A DNA stretch of 64,000 nt. It comes from Lachnospiraceae bacterium UBA935 (GTDB lineage Bacteria; Bacillota; Clostridia; Lachnospirales; Lachnospiraceae). The position numbers and the translations under genes were made by a program. The notes beneath the pieces are model-generated. The model did not search any database. It saw only the letters and a list, made by a program, of their open reading frames with translations, and was not told the origin of the DNA. Positions within the stretch are counted from its first letter, which is position 1; each line of letters begins with the position of its first letter. Shown here one piece after another: positions 35,467 through 45,081 of this stretch. The DNA lies in the NCBI GenBank assembly GCA_002293525.1, contig DBDJ01000036.1, positions 52,384-116,383 on the forward strand, read 5' to 3'.

Positions 35467-37419
35467 TTATAGTACCCTTTTAAACTTCTTCTCAATTTCA
35501 TAGCGGCTCATCGATATCATGGTCGGGCGGCCATGAGGGCAATGATAGGGATTCTCAAGTAAAAGCAATTCTTCGATGAGGCTCTCAAATTCTTGCTTTG
35601 AAAGTTTGGTATTGCCTTTTACGGCGGCTTTGCAGGCGGCCGAAGCCAGGTGGCTCTCCAGTAAAGCATCGCCTTTGCCATGTTCTGCCAGTTCATCTAA
35701 TATATCATGGAAAAAGGCAGCTTCATGGCATCCATAAAGATCCAGCGGCACACTGCGCAGGGCATAAGAATCTTCCCCGAACGGCTCGATTTCGAATCCG
35801 AAGGACGCAAATAACGTCTCTTGTTCTTTCAGAAGGGACTCTTCTCTGCCGTTCAGCTGCAGAATGACCGGGGGACTGATCATCTGCGATGGCACGGTTT
35901 TCTTGGAGAGGTCTTTCATAAGTCTTTCGAACTTAACTTTTTCGTGGGCAGCATGCTGGTCAATAAATACCAGTCGCTCATGAAAGGCGATAAGCCAGTA
36001 TGTGCCGAAGACCTGACCCAGGACTTCATATTGTGACCGGGCTTCTTTCGTCAGGAATTTATCGTCAAAGAAATTCATCTGGGCCGCTTCGACCAGAATA
36101 TGATTCTGAGCCTTGATGATATTGTCATGAATTTCATTAGTTGATGATTTTTTATTATGATATTGTGATTCGCTTCCCAAGACCTTGCTAATGCCTGATT
36201 TTTGAATCTTTTCCTGCAAGTTTTCATATTTCCCCTGCATTCTCAAGGCATTATCTTGCAACTTGTATTCAGGTTCTTCATGAACCACCATATTTGCCAC
36301 GTTTTTCTGAGCTGCTTTGATCCGCTGAATCTCGAAAGGTTCCGGGGCTTTGGGGGGAAGTGTGGGGGCTTTTTTTTCGTTGACTAGTGTGGTCGAAGGA
36401 ATGAGCTCTTTTTCGGCAAATGCGGCTTTGACATTTTCGGATAAAAAGTGGAGCATTTCCTTCTCTTGGGCAAATCTTATTTCCATCTTTGTCGGATGGA
36501 CATTGATGTCCACCATATCGGTATCTATCGCGATCTGCAAGATGGCAAAAGGAAATTTGTGCTGCATTAAATATGGTTTATAGCCTTCCTCAAGTCCCTT
36601 CGAAAGGATGTCGCTTTTAACATACCTGCCGTTTACAAAGAAAAATTCATAGCTACGGTTGGCGCGGTTCAGTTCTGGCTTACCTAGGTAACCGGCGATG
36701 TGAATCTTTCCGGAACCGGGGGAACCAGCCGGCCGGCTTGCTGGTTCAATCGGCAAAAGACTGTTCACGACGTCCCTTCCGTAGATACGATAAACGACCT
36801 CCTTCAGATCATCGCGGCCGGAGGTGTGGAAACGTGTCTGTCCGTTATTGACAAACTTAAAAGAAATAGCGGGGCGTGACAATGCCATATGCTCCATCAG
36901 ATCGGTGATGTAACTGCCTTCGGTAGGCGGCTGCTTTAGGAATTTCCGCCGTGCCGGGACATTGAAAAAAAGATTGCGGATCAGGAATGTCGTTCCGTTC
37001 GGCGCACCGATTTCTTCAAGCTGGGGCGGCCGGTCTCCCGACAGTGTGTAGCGGATGCCGGTCAGGCTATCGGCGGTTTTCGTAATCACTTCAACTTCTG
37101 AGACAGCCGCAATGCTGGAAAGTGCCTCACCGCGGAAGCCCAAGCTGCGGACGCTTGACAGGTCATCAGCAGACTGTATCTTGCTGGTGGCATGGCGCAA
37201 GAAGGCTTTGGCGATCTGGTCTTTTTCAATCCCGCACCCGTCATCTGTGACCCGGATCAAGGAGATTCCGCCTTCTTTGATTTCTACCGTGATGCGGGAT
37301 GCCCCTGCATCTATCGCGTTTTCCACCAGTTCTTTCACCACGCTGGCAGGCCGTTCTACGACTTCTCCCGCAGCGATCCGGTCAATTGTTGTCTGTTCCA
37401 ATACATTAATCTGCGGCAT
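35467..37419 (-). CDS. mutL: DNA mismatch repair protein MutL
   Basis: The 650-residue protein has the GHKL ATPase motifs ENAIDAGAS, DDGCGI and GFRGEALSSI in the N-terminal domain. A low-complexity linker spans about 345-440. The C-terminal endonuclease site is DQHAAHEKVKFE, and CPHGRPT lies near the end. The endonuclease motif fits mismatch repair without MutH. It lies 12 bp after mutS with an AAAGGAG ribosome site. Confidence 0.96.
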   Translation of the reverse strand: MPQINVLEQTTIDRIAAGEVVERPASVVKELVENAIDAGASRITVEIKEGGISLIRVTDDGCGIEKDQIAKAFLRHATSKIQSADDLSSVRSLGFRGEALSSIAAVSEVEVITKTADSLTGIRYTLSGDRPPQLEEIGAPNGTTFLIRNLFFNVPARRKFLKQPPTEGSYITDLMEHMALSRPAISFKFVNNGQTRFHTSGRDDLKEVVYRIYGRDVVNSLLPIEPASRPAGSPGSGKIHIAGYLGKPELNRANRSYEFFFVNGRYVKSDILSKGLEEGYKPYLMQHKFPFAILQIAIDTDMVDINVHPTKMEIRFAQEKEMLHFLSENVKAAFAEKELIPSTTLVNEKKAPTLPPKAPEPFEIQRIKAAQKNVANMVVHEEPEYKLQDNALRMQGKYENLQEKIQKSGISKVLGSESQYHNKKSSTNEIHDNIIKAQNHILVEAAQMNFFDDKFLTKEARSQYEVLGQVFGTYWLIAFHERLVFIDQHAAHEKVKFERLMKDLSKKTVPSQMISPPVILQLNGREESLLKEQETLFASFGFEIEPFGEDSYALRSVPLDLYGCHEAAFFHDILDELAEHGKGDALLESHLASAACKAAVKGNTKLSKQEFESLIEELLLLENPYHCPHGRPTMISMSRYEIEKKFKRVL

Positions 37420-37430
37420 GGTGTCTCCTT

Positions 37431-40082
37431 TTATTTCCAGCGGTTATTCAGCCGGTTCTGCAGTCGGTACAAAGTATTGAGGGCGTCAAGCGGGGTCAGG
37501 TTGGAAACATCAACCTGGCTCAGTTCTTTTAACACGTCTTCGTCGCTTACGGCGTCAAACAGGTACATTTGCGCAAGATCAACATCGTCGTAAGTGATGG
37601 ACTTTTTCTTTTCATGCTTGAGATCTACGGACAGGTCTTTCAGCTGTTCCATAATATTATTGTCACTTAGCTGGCCGGCTATTTCTTCAGCGCGGTCAAT
37701 TACCATGTCCGGTACGCCTGCCAGCCTGGCAACGTGGATGCCGTAACTGCGGTCGGCACCGCCTTTGATGATTTTACGCAAGAAAACGATGTCGTCTCCT
37801 TTTTCATGAACGGCAATGCAGAAATTGTTTACATTGTCAATTTTTCCTTCCAGTTCCGTCAGCTCATGATAATGGGTGGCAAACAAGGTTTTGGCACCCA
37901 GATACTTGCGGTTGCTGATATGCTCGATCACTGCCCAGGCGATGCTGAGGCCGTCAAAGGTCGAAGTGCCCCGGCCGATCTCGTCCAGGATCAGTAGGCT
38001 GTCTGCTGTGGCATTGCGCAGAATATTAGCCACTTCGTTCATTTCGATCATGAAGGTACTCTGGCCGCTGGCGAGGTCGTCGGAGGCTCCCACCCTGGTA
38101 AAGATCCGGTCCACGATGCCGATATCGGCTTTATCGGCCGGAACAAAGCTGCCGATCTGGGCCATCAGCACAATCAAGGCCGTCTGCCGCATGTAGGTGG
38201 ATTTTCCCGCCATGTTGGGGCCGGTGATTACGGCAATGGCGTTTTTCTTATTATCCAGATGGGTATCGTTGGCAATGAACATCCCGCCTTCGATCATCTG
38301 CTCGACCACCGGGTGGCGGCCGTTTTTGATGTCAATACGGCCTTTATTATTTAATTCCGGGCGGACATAGCGGTTGCGCTCCGCCACATAGGATAAAGCT
38401 GTCAGGACGTCGAGGGCGGCGAGGCCTTTTGCCGTTCTTTGGATTCTTTCCATCTGTGCGGCAATCGAATCACGGATGGCACAGAAACTGTCATATTCCA
38501 GCCCATAGAGCTTGTCCTCGGCATTCAGTATCGTATCTTCCAGCTCTTTTAGGCGTGGCGTGGTGTAGCGTTCGGCATTGGCCAGGGTCTGTTTGCGGAT
38601 ATAATCGTCCGGAACCATCGTAAGGTTTGAATTCGTGACTTCAAAATAATAACCGAAGACCTTATTGTATTTTACCTTCAGATTCTTGATCCCGGTTCGC
38701 TCCCGGTCTTCTGCTTCCAGCTGGGCCAGCCAGTTGCGTCCTTCTGTCTTGGCGTTTCGTAATTGATCGATGGTGCTGTCATAGCCCTCCTTAATGATGC
38801 CGCCTTCTTTAACGGCAAGCGGCGGCTCTTCTACGACAGACTGTTCCAGCAAGCTTAGGATATCCTCCATGCCGTCGATTTCTGTTTGAATCCGTCCGAG
38901 AAGAAGGCCGGTGTCAAGGTCGGAAAGCACTGTTTTGATAGGCTGCAGCATCCTGAGGGAATTGCGGAAGGCAATCAGATCCCGGGGATTGACTGATTTG
39001 TAGCTGATTTTCCCCAGCAGCCGTTCCAGGTCATAGATCGGGCTCAGGTATTCCCTGAGCTCATCCCTGATCATGGTTTCCCGGCAAAAAGCTTCGATTC
39101 CGTCCAGCCGTTCCTCCATCTGTTCCTTATCCAGCAGCGGCTGTTCCATATAAGAACGCAGCGTCCTGGCACCCATGGCTGTTTTCGTCTTGTCCAGCAC
39201 CCACAATAACGACCCTTTTTTCTGTTTTTCCCGGATGGTTTCGGTCAGCTCCAGGTTCCGCCTCGTCGAACTGTCCAAAAGCATATATGTCCCGGTCAGA
39301 TAGGGATGCAGGCCGGTTATATGCTCCAGTGAAGTTTTCTGCGTCTCATATAGGTATTGCAGCAAAGCTCCGGCGGCCACCGTGCCGACCGGAAAATCAC
39401 TGAGTCCCAGTCCCTTTAGGCTATCGGTCTTAAAGTGTTTTCTTATGCACCGTTCGGAGTTTTCGTCATCAAAAAAATACTCTTCCAGAGTATGCACCAT
39501 AATGCCCAGCCGCTCCTGTAAATCGCTTACGGCAATTCCGCTGACCAGAAAAGCAGCATTGCTGATGATTTCCGTAGGCGTATATTTATGTATCTCGTCC
39601 AGCAGCTTTTTCCCGTCTTCTGCTTCCGTCACATAAAAGTCCCCGGTCGTAATATCCGTCAGGGCCAGCCCGGATTTTCCTTGAAAATAAGCTACACAGC
39701 AAAGATAATTGTTTCTGCTCTCATCCAGTGACTGAACATTCAGGTTCGTGCCTGCCGAAACGATCCTGACTACCTCGCGCTTGACCAGGCCTTTGGCAAG
39801 CCGGGGATCCTCAACCTGCTCACAGATAGCCACCTTATACCCCTTGGCTACCAATTTGGTCAAATACCCTTCGACGGCATGATAAGGCACTCCGCACATC
39901 GGGGCTCGTTCCTCCAGCCCGCAGCTCTTGCCGGTAAGCGTGATGTTCAGTTCCTTGGAAGCGGTAAGCGCGTCTTCAAAAAACATCTCATAGAAATCCC
40001 CCAGCCGGTAGAACAGGATACAGTCGGGATATTCTTTTTTCGTATCTACATACTGCTGCATCATCGGCGTAAGCTCAGCCAC
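37431..40082 (-). CDS. mutS: DNA mismatch recognition protein MutS
   Basis: The start is set at a GTG behind AAGGAG (6-nt spacing), giving 883 residues beginning MAELTPMMQQY, like other MutS proteins. An upstream ATG at 40130 is less likely. The mismatch-contact motif is FYEMF. The ATPase domain has GPNMAGKSTYMRQ, then LILDEIGRGTSTFDG and FATHYHEL. It recognises mispairs and recruits MutL. Confidence 0.96.
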   Translation of the reverse strand: MAELTPMMQQYVDTKKEYPDCILFYRLGDFYEMFFEDALTASKELNITLTGKSCGLEERAPMCGVPYHAVEGYLTKLVAKGYKVAICEQVEDPRLAKGLVKREVVRIVSAGTNLNVQSLDESRNNYLCCVAYFQGKSGLALTDITTGDFYVTEAEDGKKLLDEIHKYTPTEIISNAAFLVSGIAVSDLQERLGIMVHTLEEYFFDDENSERCIRKHFKTDSLKGLGLSDFPVGTVAAGALLQYLYETQKTSLEHITGLHPYLTGTYMLLDSSTRRNLELTETIREKQKKGSLLWVLDKTKTAMGARTLRSYMEQPLLDKEQMEERLDGIEAFCRETMIRDELREYLSPIYDLERLLGKISYKSVNPRDLIAFRNSLRMLQPIKTVLSDLDTGLLLGRIQTEIDGMEDILSLLEQSVVEEPPLAVKEGGIIKEGYDSTIDQLRNAKTEGRNWLAQLEAEDRERTGIKNLKVKYNKVFGYYFEVTNSNLTMVPDDYIRKQTLANAERYTTPRLKELEDTILNAEDKLYGLEYDSFCAIRDSIAAQMERIQRTAKGLAALDVLTALSYVAERNRYVRPELNNKGRIDIKNGRHPVVEQMIEGGMFIANDTHLDNKKNAIAVITGPNMAGKSTYMRQTALIVLMAQIGSFVPADKADIGIVDRIFTRVGASDDLASGQSTFMIEMNEVANILRNATADSLLILDEIGRGTSTFDGLSIAWAVIEHISNRKYLGAKTLFATHYHELTELEGKIDNVNNFCIAVHEKGDDIVFLRKIIKGGADRSYGIHVARLAGVPDMVIDRAEEIAGQLSDNNIMEQLKDLSVDLKHEKKKSITYDDVDLAQMYLFDAVSDEDVLKELSQVDVSNLTPLDALNTLYRLQNRLNNRWK

Positions 40083-40136
40083 GTTTCTCTCCTTGTTTTC
40101 CATCCTGAATTCATAGTTATGATACTTCATTGTGAT

Positions 40137-41609
40137 TTATTGTAGCATAACCCCGCTATAATAAAACCCATGACACTCTTTCAGCTCCACGGCAACGATC
40201 TTTCCGATCAAGTCATGACCGCCATTAAAATGCACAATCATATTATTAGACAACCTGCCCGTCAGCAGCGAATCGTCCTGTTCATTTATTTCTTCCGCTA
40301 AAACCGGTAAAATCTTTCCCTGTAACCGGCCGGCCCTGAGCTTAGCCGTTTCCTGTACCGCCTTCAGCAACCGGTCAAAGCTGAGCTTTACCGCTTCTTT
40401 GGATACCTGTCCGTCCATAGCCGCCGCCGGAGTCCCGGTCCGCTTGGAATAAATAAAGGTAAAGGCATTTTCAAACTGTACCTCTTTCACTACAGCTATC
40501 GTTTCCTCTACATCTTGCGGCGTCTCCCCCGGGAAGCCGACAATAATATCGGTGGTAATGGCAATGTCCGGCATCGTTTTACGGATCTTCCGGGCCAGCT
40601 CCAGATATTCTTCCTTGGTATAATGACGGTTCATCGCTTCTAAGATCGGTGTCGACCCGGACTGTAACGGCAGGTGAAGATGCCGGCAGATCTTTTTTGA
40701 ATCTTTCATGACCTGAATCAGCTCATCGGACAGATCCTTCGGATGTGACGTCATAAACCGGATTCGTTCCAGTCCCTCAATTCCTTCTATCCTTCTTAAC
40801 AATTCCGGAAAAGTGACCGGCTCGCTTAAAGTTGTCCCATAAGAATTGACATTCTGCCCCAGCAGCATCACTTCTACGACACCGTCCTCCACCAGCCTGC
40901 GGATTTCCCGAATGATATCTTCCGGCTCGCGGCTGCGCTCCCGCCCTCTGACAAAAGGTACAATACAGTAGCTGCAGTAATTATCGCAGCCGAACATAAT
41001 ATTGATCCCCGACTTAAACGGATACTTACGCTCCGCCGGCAGTTCCTCCACGATCTGGTCAGTCGCCTTCCAGATATCGATCACCATCCTCCCGCTTTCC
41101 AGCATCGTAAAAAGCAGTTCGGCAAACTTAAAGATATTATGGGTTCCGAAAACCAGATCAACAAAGCGGTAGCTAGTACGTATCTTCTCAATAACCGCAT
41201 CTTCCTGCATCATGCAGCCACATAGGACAATCTTCATCTGGGGATTCTTCTTTTTTAAGCTACCCAGCCGACCCAGCCGGCCGTATATCCGCTGGTTGGC
41301 ATGATCACGCACCGTGCAGGTGTTGTAGATCACAAAATCCGCCGCTTCCTCCGCTGTCGTCCGGTATCCGGCCGCTTCCAGGATACCGGCCAGTTTCTCG
41401 GAATCCCGGGCATTCATCTGGCAGCCAAATGTCGTGGTACATGCAAAAAGCGGACGGCCCAGACGTTCGCTTTCCTTCTGTACGTATTCGCGGCATTTCG
41501 CCATAAAATAATACTGTCTTTCCGGCTCTTTTAGCGGCGGTTCATGAGCCGGGTCGATTGCATCAAGAAATTTGGTCATATCATCCTTCATTCTGACATG
41601 TTGCTTCAT
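40137..41609 (-). CDS. miaB: tRNA methylthiotransferase MiaB
   Basis: The 490-residue radical SAM enzyme has an N-terminal UPF0004 domain with cysteines in FGCQMNARDSEK, CTVRDHA and CGCMMQ for the auxiliary cluster. The radical SAM core has CDNYCSYCIVPFVRGRERS, and a TRAM domain closes the protein. It converts i6A37 to ms2i6A37, using MiaA's product. An alternative start behind AAGGATG lies ten codons in. Confidence 0.95.
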   Translation of the reverse strand: MKQHVRMKDDMTKFLDAIDPAHEPPLKEPERQYYFMAKCREYVQKESERLGRPLFACTTTFGCQMNARDSEKLAGILEAAGYRTTAEEAADFVIYNTCTVRDHANQRIYGRLGRLGSLKKKNPQMKIVLCGCMMQEDAVIEKIRTSYRFVDLVFGTHNIFKFAELLFTMLESGRMVIDIWKATDQIVEELPAERKYPFKSGINIMFGCDNYCSYCIVPFVRGRERSREPEDIIREIRRLVEDGVVEVMLLGQNVNSYGTTLSEPVTFPELLRRIEGIEGLERIRFMTSHPKDLSDELIQVMKDSKKICRHLHLPLQSGSTPILEAMNRHYTKEEYLELARKIRKTMPDIAITTDIIVGFPGETPQDVEETIAVVKEVQFENAFTFIYSKRTGTPAAAMDGQVSKEAVKLSFDRLLKAVQETAKLRAGRLQGKILPVLAEEINEQDDSLLTGRLSNNMIVHFNGGHDLIGKIVAVELKECHGFYYSGVMLQ

Positions 41610-41755
41610 TTTTGTATTTATTATAAAAGATTAGTCACGGGATTTCAACTTATTTCGAATGTGATATTCCGTAGATTTTCAATAGGATCAGCAGGGATAA
41701 TTCCGGTTCTGGCCGCAAATTGTTTTGCACTGTTTTAGAATAATATAATGACTCC

Positions 41756-41790
41756 GCCAGACAGAAAAATGCAAACACTTTCTGTCTGGC
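41756..41790. terminator. Hairpin in the miaB-GH25 gap
   Basis: GCCAGACAGAAA pairs with TTTCTGTCTGGC (12 bp) around an 11-nt loop. It lies beyond the GH25 gene's 3' end and upstream of miaB, so it may end GH25 transcription. No clear T-tract follows. Confidence 0.5.
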
Positions 41791-41817
41791 TTCTTGTTGG
41801 AGTTTCAACTGATTATT

Positions 41818-41939
41818 AGGGAAACGCTGATGCAGCGTTTCCCGCGCCGGATTTATGGCACAAAGTGCCAGTTTCCCCTGTAAATCCGTGCGCATCCCGC
41901 GGAGCGTCTAAGGAAATACTGATGCATCAGTGTTTCCTT
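41818..41939 (+). repeat. Dispersed repeat family A, copy 2 (122 bp)
   Basis: This copy matches the 1772-1892 element along its whole length, with roughly nine differences and a one-base length change. The differences cluster in the centre. Both copies have the same orientation and both sit in gene-free gaps. Nothing else is seen in the 396-bp gap 41610-42005 except the hairpin at 41756. Confidence 0.85.
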
Positions 41940-42005
41940 AGGATCCCATTACGTTGACTCTTACGTAATGAGATTTAAGCTCAACAACAATCAATGTAAT
42001 ATACG

Positions 42006-43004
42006 TTAATAAAACAACATCGCTGAAATACTATTATAACCCGCAATCCCGTCCGGTGCAAGCTGATATTTGTTCTGGAACGCAATCGTTTGTTCCCTGG
42101 TATCTCCGCCAAACAATCCGTCCACATCAACATGAAAACCCATTTCCATCAGACGTCCCTGCCACCAAGTGACCAGATTGCCGGTAGAATCAGTGATATA
42201 ACTGCTTCCTGACGGTTTCGCCATCAGGCACACCTGTTTACAGACAAACTGGGTCTTGGCTCCGTTTATTCCGTCCACTTGCAGCAACTGACCTTCATAA
42301 TCACGGAAGCCGTCATTATTCGCTGCTAATTGAAAATATTTAACATCCAATTGGCCTTTTTCCTTATCAGCCGGCTTGGGTTTCACATCGTTGAATTCCG
42401 TGTAAAACTCGTTAATATCTACATTTCCGTTAATGCCGTTAACCTTGCCGGTACTAGATTTCTGCCAGATGTCGGCAAGCTGCATCTCGCTGCTGTTCAG
42501 GCTGTTCGTATAGCGGGCATACCAGATGTAAACCTTTTCCGCAAAGTGATTCTTAATCTGCTCTATATCAAAATAATTGTCCATATAATCTTTATTCGTA
42601 TAAAGTACCGGAATAAATCCGCCGTTTACCACGACTTCCAAAAATGCGATTGCCATATCCGTTGCCAGAGCCTTGGTAATTTCCACGCCGTTTTTTCTGG
42701 CATAGGAAACGGTGTCATATTCCAGGTCAAAGGCAACAGGACATTTGTCCCAGTATTTCCCGGCCGCTGCCAGCGCATATTGCCCCTCGGCTTTGGCCAT
42801 GGCTGTATTATATCCGTAGCTGAACCAGTATATCCCGCCGTTCAGCGCAACAGTACGGCAAGCCTCCGCATTGATGATATATTTCTGGTCGATATTATTT
42901 TTTCCATAGCCGGCACGCATAAATAACCTGTTGTAACCTGCCGTTTTAACACTATGCATATTGACAATGCCATTATGCACAGAAATATCAATCCCTAATT
43001 CCAT
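42006..43004 (-). CDS. GH25 lysozyme with C-terminal peptidoglycan-binding domain
   Basis: The 332-residue protein begins with GIDISVHNG, and the acidic pair lies in VAFDLEYD, both typical of GH25 muramidases. The C-terminal third has a PG_binding_1-type repeat (GLFGGDTREQTIAFQNKYQL and DGIAGYNSISAML). There is no signal peptide. That fits a phage-type endolysin or export by another route. It is isolated, between a repeat-bearing gap and the AT-rich islet. Confidence 0.9.
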   Translation of the reverse strand: MELGIDISVHNGIVNMHSVKTAGYNRLFMRAGYGKNNIDQKYIINAEACRTVALNGGIYWFSYGYNTAMAKAEGQYALAAAGKYWDKCPVAFDLEYDTVSYARKNGVEITKALATDMAIAFLEVVVNGGFIPVLYTNKDYMDNYFDIEQIKNHFAEKVYIWYARYTNSLNSSEMQLADIWQKSSTGKVNGINGNVDINEFYTEFNDVKPKPADKEKGQLDVKYFQLAANNDGFRDYEGQLLQVDGINGAKTQFVCKQVCLMAKPSGSSYITDSTGNLVTWWQGRLMEMGFHVDVDGLFGGDTREQTIAFQNKYQLAPDGIAGYNSISAMLFY

Positions 43005-43168
43005 ATTTATTTCCCAGACTGCTTTGAAGAATTACTATTAATCTATGCTGTTAAGGGGATATTGTGCCAAAAAAAGTCTTATTCCTCCATATGGTAAAAC
43101 AAACAGGAGAAAAGCATATATGACTCGTAAGAATTAAAGATTGTACATATTGAACATAACTCAAATGC

Positions 43169-43903
43169 TTATTTTTTCATAGTAAGGAATTGTTTTAGCA
43201 CATTTTTTTGACGATCTTCGCTGATACGAAGGAGATTTCCGTTTTCCATAAGTACAGTTTTGTGGTTCATACTTTCAATATAATCAAAATTTACCAGAAA
43301 AGACTGATGAATTCTGATAAATCGATAGTTGCTCGCATTAATCTGGTTCTCTACATCGGTCATTCTACTGTAAAAGCGATAATCCTTCTTAGATAAAAAA
43401 TCGTGTTTTCCACTTTTCACATGAATATAGATCAATCGACTTTGACTTTCAAAGAAGTAGATTTTGGAGATTGGAATTTTCACGTATGTTTTATTAAAAG
43501 TATAGTAAAAATATTCATTCTTACTTTGGATTTTTTTAAATGCTAACATAAACACAGAGTAAAATACAGTAGTATTTATAGGCTTTTGCAGGAAGTTGAA
43601 GGGTTCTGTTTTAAATAATTTATGCAAGTAAAATTCGTGGCTGGATAGATAGATAATTAATACGTTAACATCTATATTTCGTATTATTTCCGCTGTTTTG
43701 ATAACTTTTGAATTTTTTTGATCTATATTCATATAAATCATGTCAAAACATTTTCCCAGACTCATCATATTGATTAGAGTTCTGCTATCATAGAAAATTT
43801 CATAATTTATCTTTATGTTCTGAGCCTTTTCTATATCAATGATAAGTCGTTCAATTAGGGATGAAGTTATTAAATCGCTGTCGCAAATCGCTATGTCTAT
43901 CAT
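43169..43903 (-). CDS. LytTR-family response-regulator-like transcription factor
   Basis: The 244-residue protein has a receiver-like N-terminal domain (1-120) and a C-terminal LytTR DNA-binding domain (about 140-240; FFESQSRLIYIHVKSG and FIRIHQSFLVNFDYIES). The strand-3 phosphorylation position reads FDMIYMNI, with Asn59 where most receivers have Asp. The conserved Lys is present in FLQKPIN. No histidine kinase gene lies nearby. It is the last gene of the AT-rich islet, 38 bp after the MFS gene, so it may regulate the islet without classical phosphorylation. Confidence 0.85.
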   Translation of the reverse strand: MIDIAICDSDLITSSLIERLIIDIEKAQNIKINYEIFYDSRTLINMMSLGKCFDMIYMNIDQKNSKVIKTAEIIRNIDVNVLIIYLSSHEFYLHKLFKTEPFNFLQKPINTTVFYSVFMLAFKKIQSKNEYFYYTFNKTYVKIPISKIYFFESQSRLIYIHVKSGKHDFLSKKDYRFYSRMTDVENQINASNYRFIRIHQSFLVNFDYIESMNHKTVLMENGNLLRISEDRQKNVLKQFLTMKK

Positions 43904-43941
43904 CAGAATTCCCCTTAAAAACTGTATTGATCATATGCACA

Positions 43942-45081
43942 TCAATCTGTTATTTTTTTCAGTAGAACAATAGCCACAAATAGTTCAAATATACAAGTAA
44001 TTGAAATAATTATATACATTATAGTAACATTATATATTTGCATGAAATAAGTAGATATCACTGGCCCAATAAAAAAACCTAGCTGTTTTAGTTCCGAAAT
44101 TGCGAAAAGACCTGTTAATTTTCGGCCATCTGCGATTTTGCTAATAAGTACGTCTAGAATCGGAATCAACATTGCTTCTCCGACGGTAAATATAGCAGTT
44201 GCTGTAATAAGTAATATGAAGTTACCTCTCGAATATGCAAATAAGGCATACGATGAACAAAAGGAAAGACTACCTATTATTAATTGTAACTTTAAATTTA
44301 ACTTTTCATTTAGAATTATTATTAAAGGCTGAAACAGTATTGCTAGTACTGAATTTAATATAATCATTATTGAAAATAGTCTTTCAGCATCAAGTCGAAA
44401 AGGTATTATAGCAAGAGGCGACACATTTTCAAATACTGAAAAAACAGTAAAAACTATAATACTCCAAGCAACAAACAAAATAAGAGAAAAATTAGGTTTT
44501 TGTTTGTACTCTGTTTTTGAATAAAGTACATCATTGTCAATTTTTATATTTGCCAGAAAAAAACAAAGCATACAACCGGTAGCAGCAATCCTAAGCATGT
44601 TATCCACTCCAAATACACTAAGAATATTTCCAATGATTGGACCGACTATTATTGCTATACATAATACAATATATCGATATCTAAAGGCAATATTTTCATT
44701 TTCATGATTACATAAGGCAACCATCTTTTTTAATAAGGGGTTAATAATTCCCTGACCAAAACCCTGTAAAATTATAATGCAAATAATTAAATAATATCTG
44801 TGAACTATAGTTATGAAAAAATAACAAGAGGAAATTATTAATATACCAATTAGTATAGTGAATCTAATTCCTAACCGCTTTTCAAGATAAGGACTGGCAA
44901 TCCCGCTTATGGAACCAAAAAAGGAAGATAATCCTAATATTATTCCAACTTGTGTAACATTGAAATTTTTTTCAGTAAAATATACTGCCAAAAAAGGAAG
45001 GATAATATAGGAAGAAAGGGTTAGGATTCCTGTTATTAAAAATATTTTTTGGGTATTTAGGTTAATCGATATCTTTTTCAT
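43942..45081 (-). CDS. Major facilitator superfamily exporter
   Basis: The 379-residue protein has about twelve hydrophobic segments. The loop-2 region SGIASPYLEKRLGIRFTILIG resembles the MFS GxxxDRxGRR motif but lacks the acidic residue. Its start overlaps the stop of the radical SAM gene (ATGA). The sequence is very AT-rich, as is the whole islet. It probably exports the product of the adjacent enzymes; the substrate is unknown. Confidence 0.85.
   Translation of the reverse strand: MKKISINLNTQKIFLITGILTLSSYIILPFLAVYFTEKNFNVTQVGIILGLSSFFGSISGIASPYLEKRLGIRFTILIGILIISSCYFFITIVHRYYLIICIIILQGFGQGIINPLLKKMVALCNHENENIAFRYRYIVLCIAIIVGPIIGNILSVFGVDNMLRIAATGCMLCFFLANIKIDNDVLYSKTEYKQKPNFSLILFVAWSIIVFTVFSVFENVSPLAIIPFRLDAERLFSIMIILNSVLAILFQPLIIILNEKLNLKLQLIIGSLSFCSSYALFAYSRGNFILLITATAIFTVGEAMLIPILDVLISKIADGRKLTGLFAISELKQLGFFIGPVISTYFMQIYNVTIMYIIISITCIFELFVAIVLLKKITD

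Noticed and set aside
43120..43137. Five-codon plus-strand ORF (MTRKN) after CAGGAGA, between the GH25 and LytTR genes
   Set aside because: The ribosome site is modest, no downstream gene on that strand would be controlled by it, and chance occurrence is likely.
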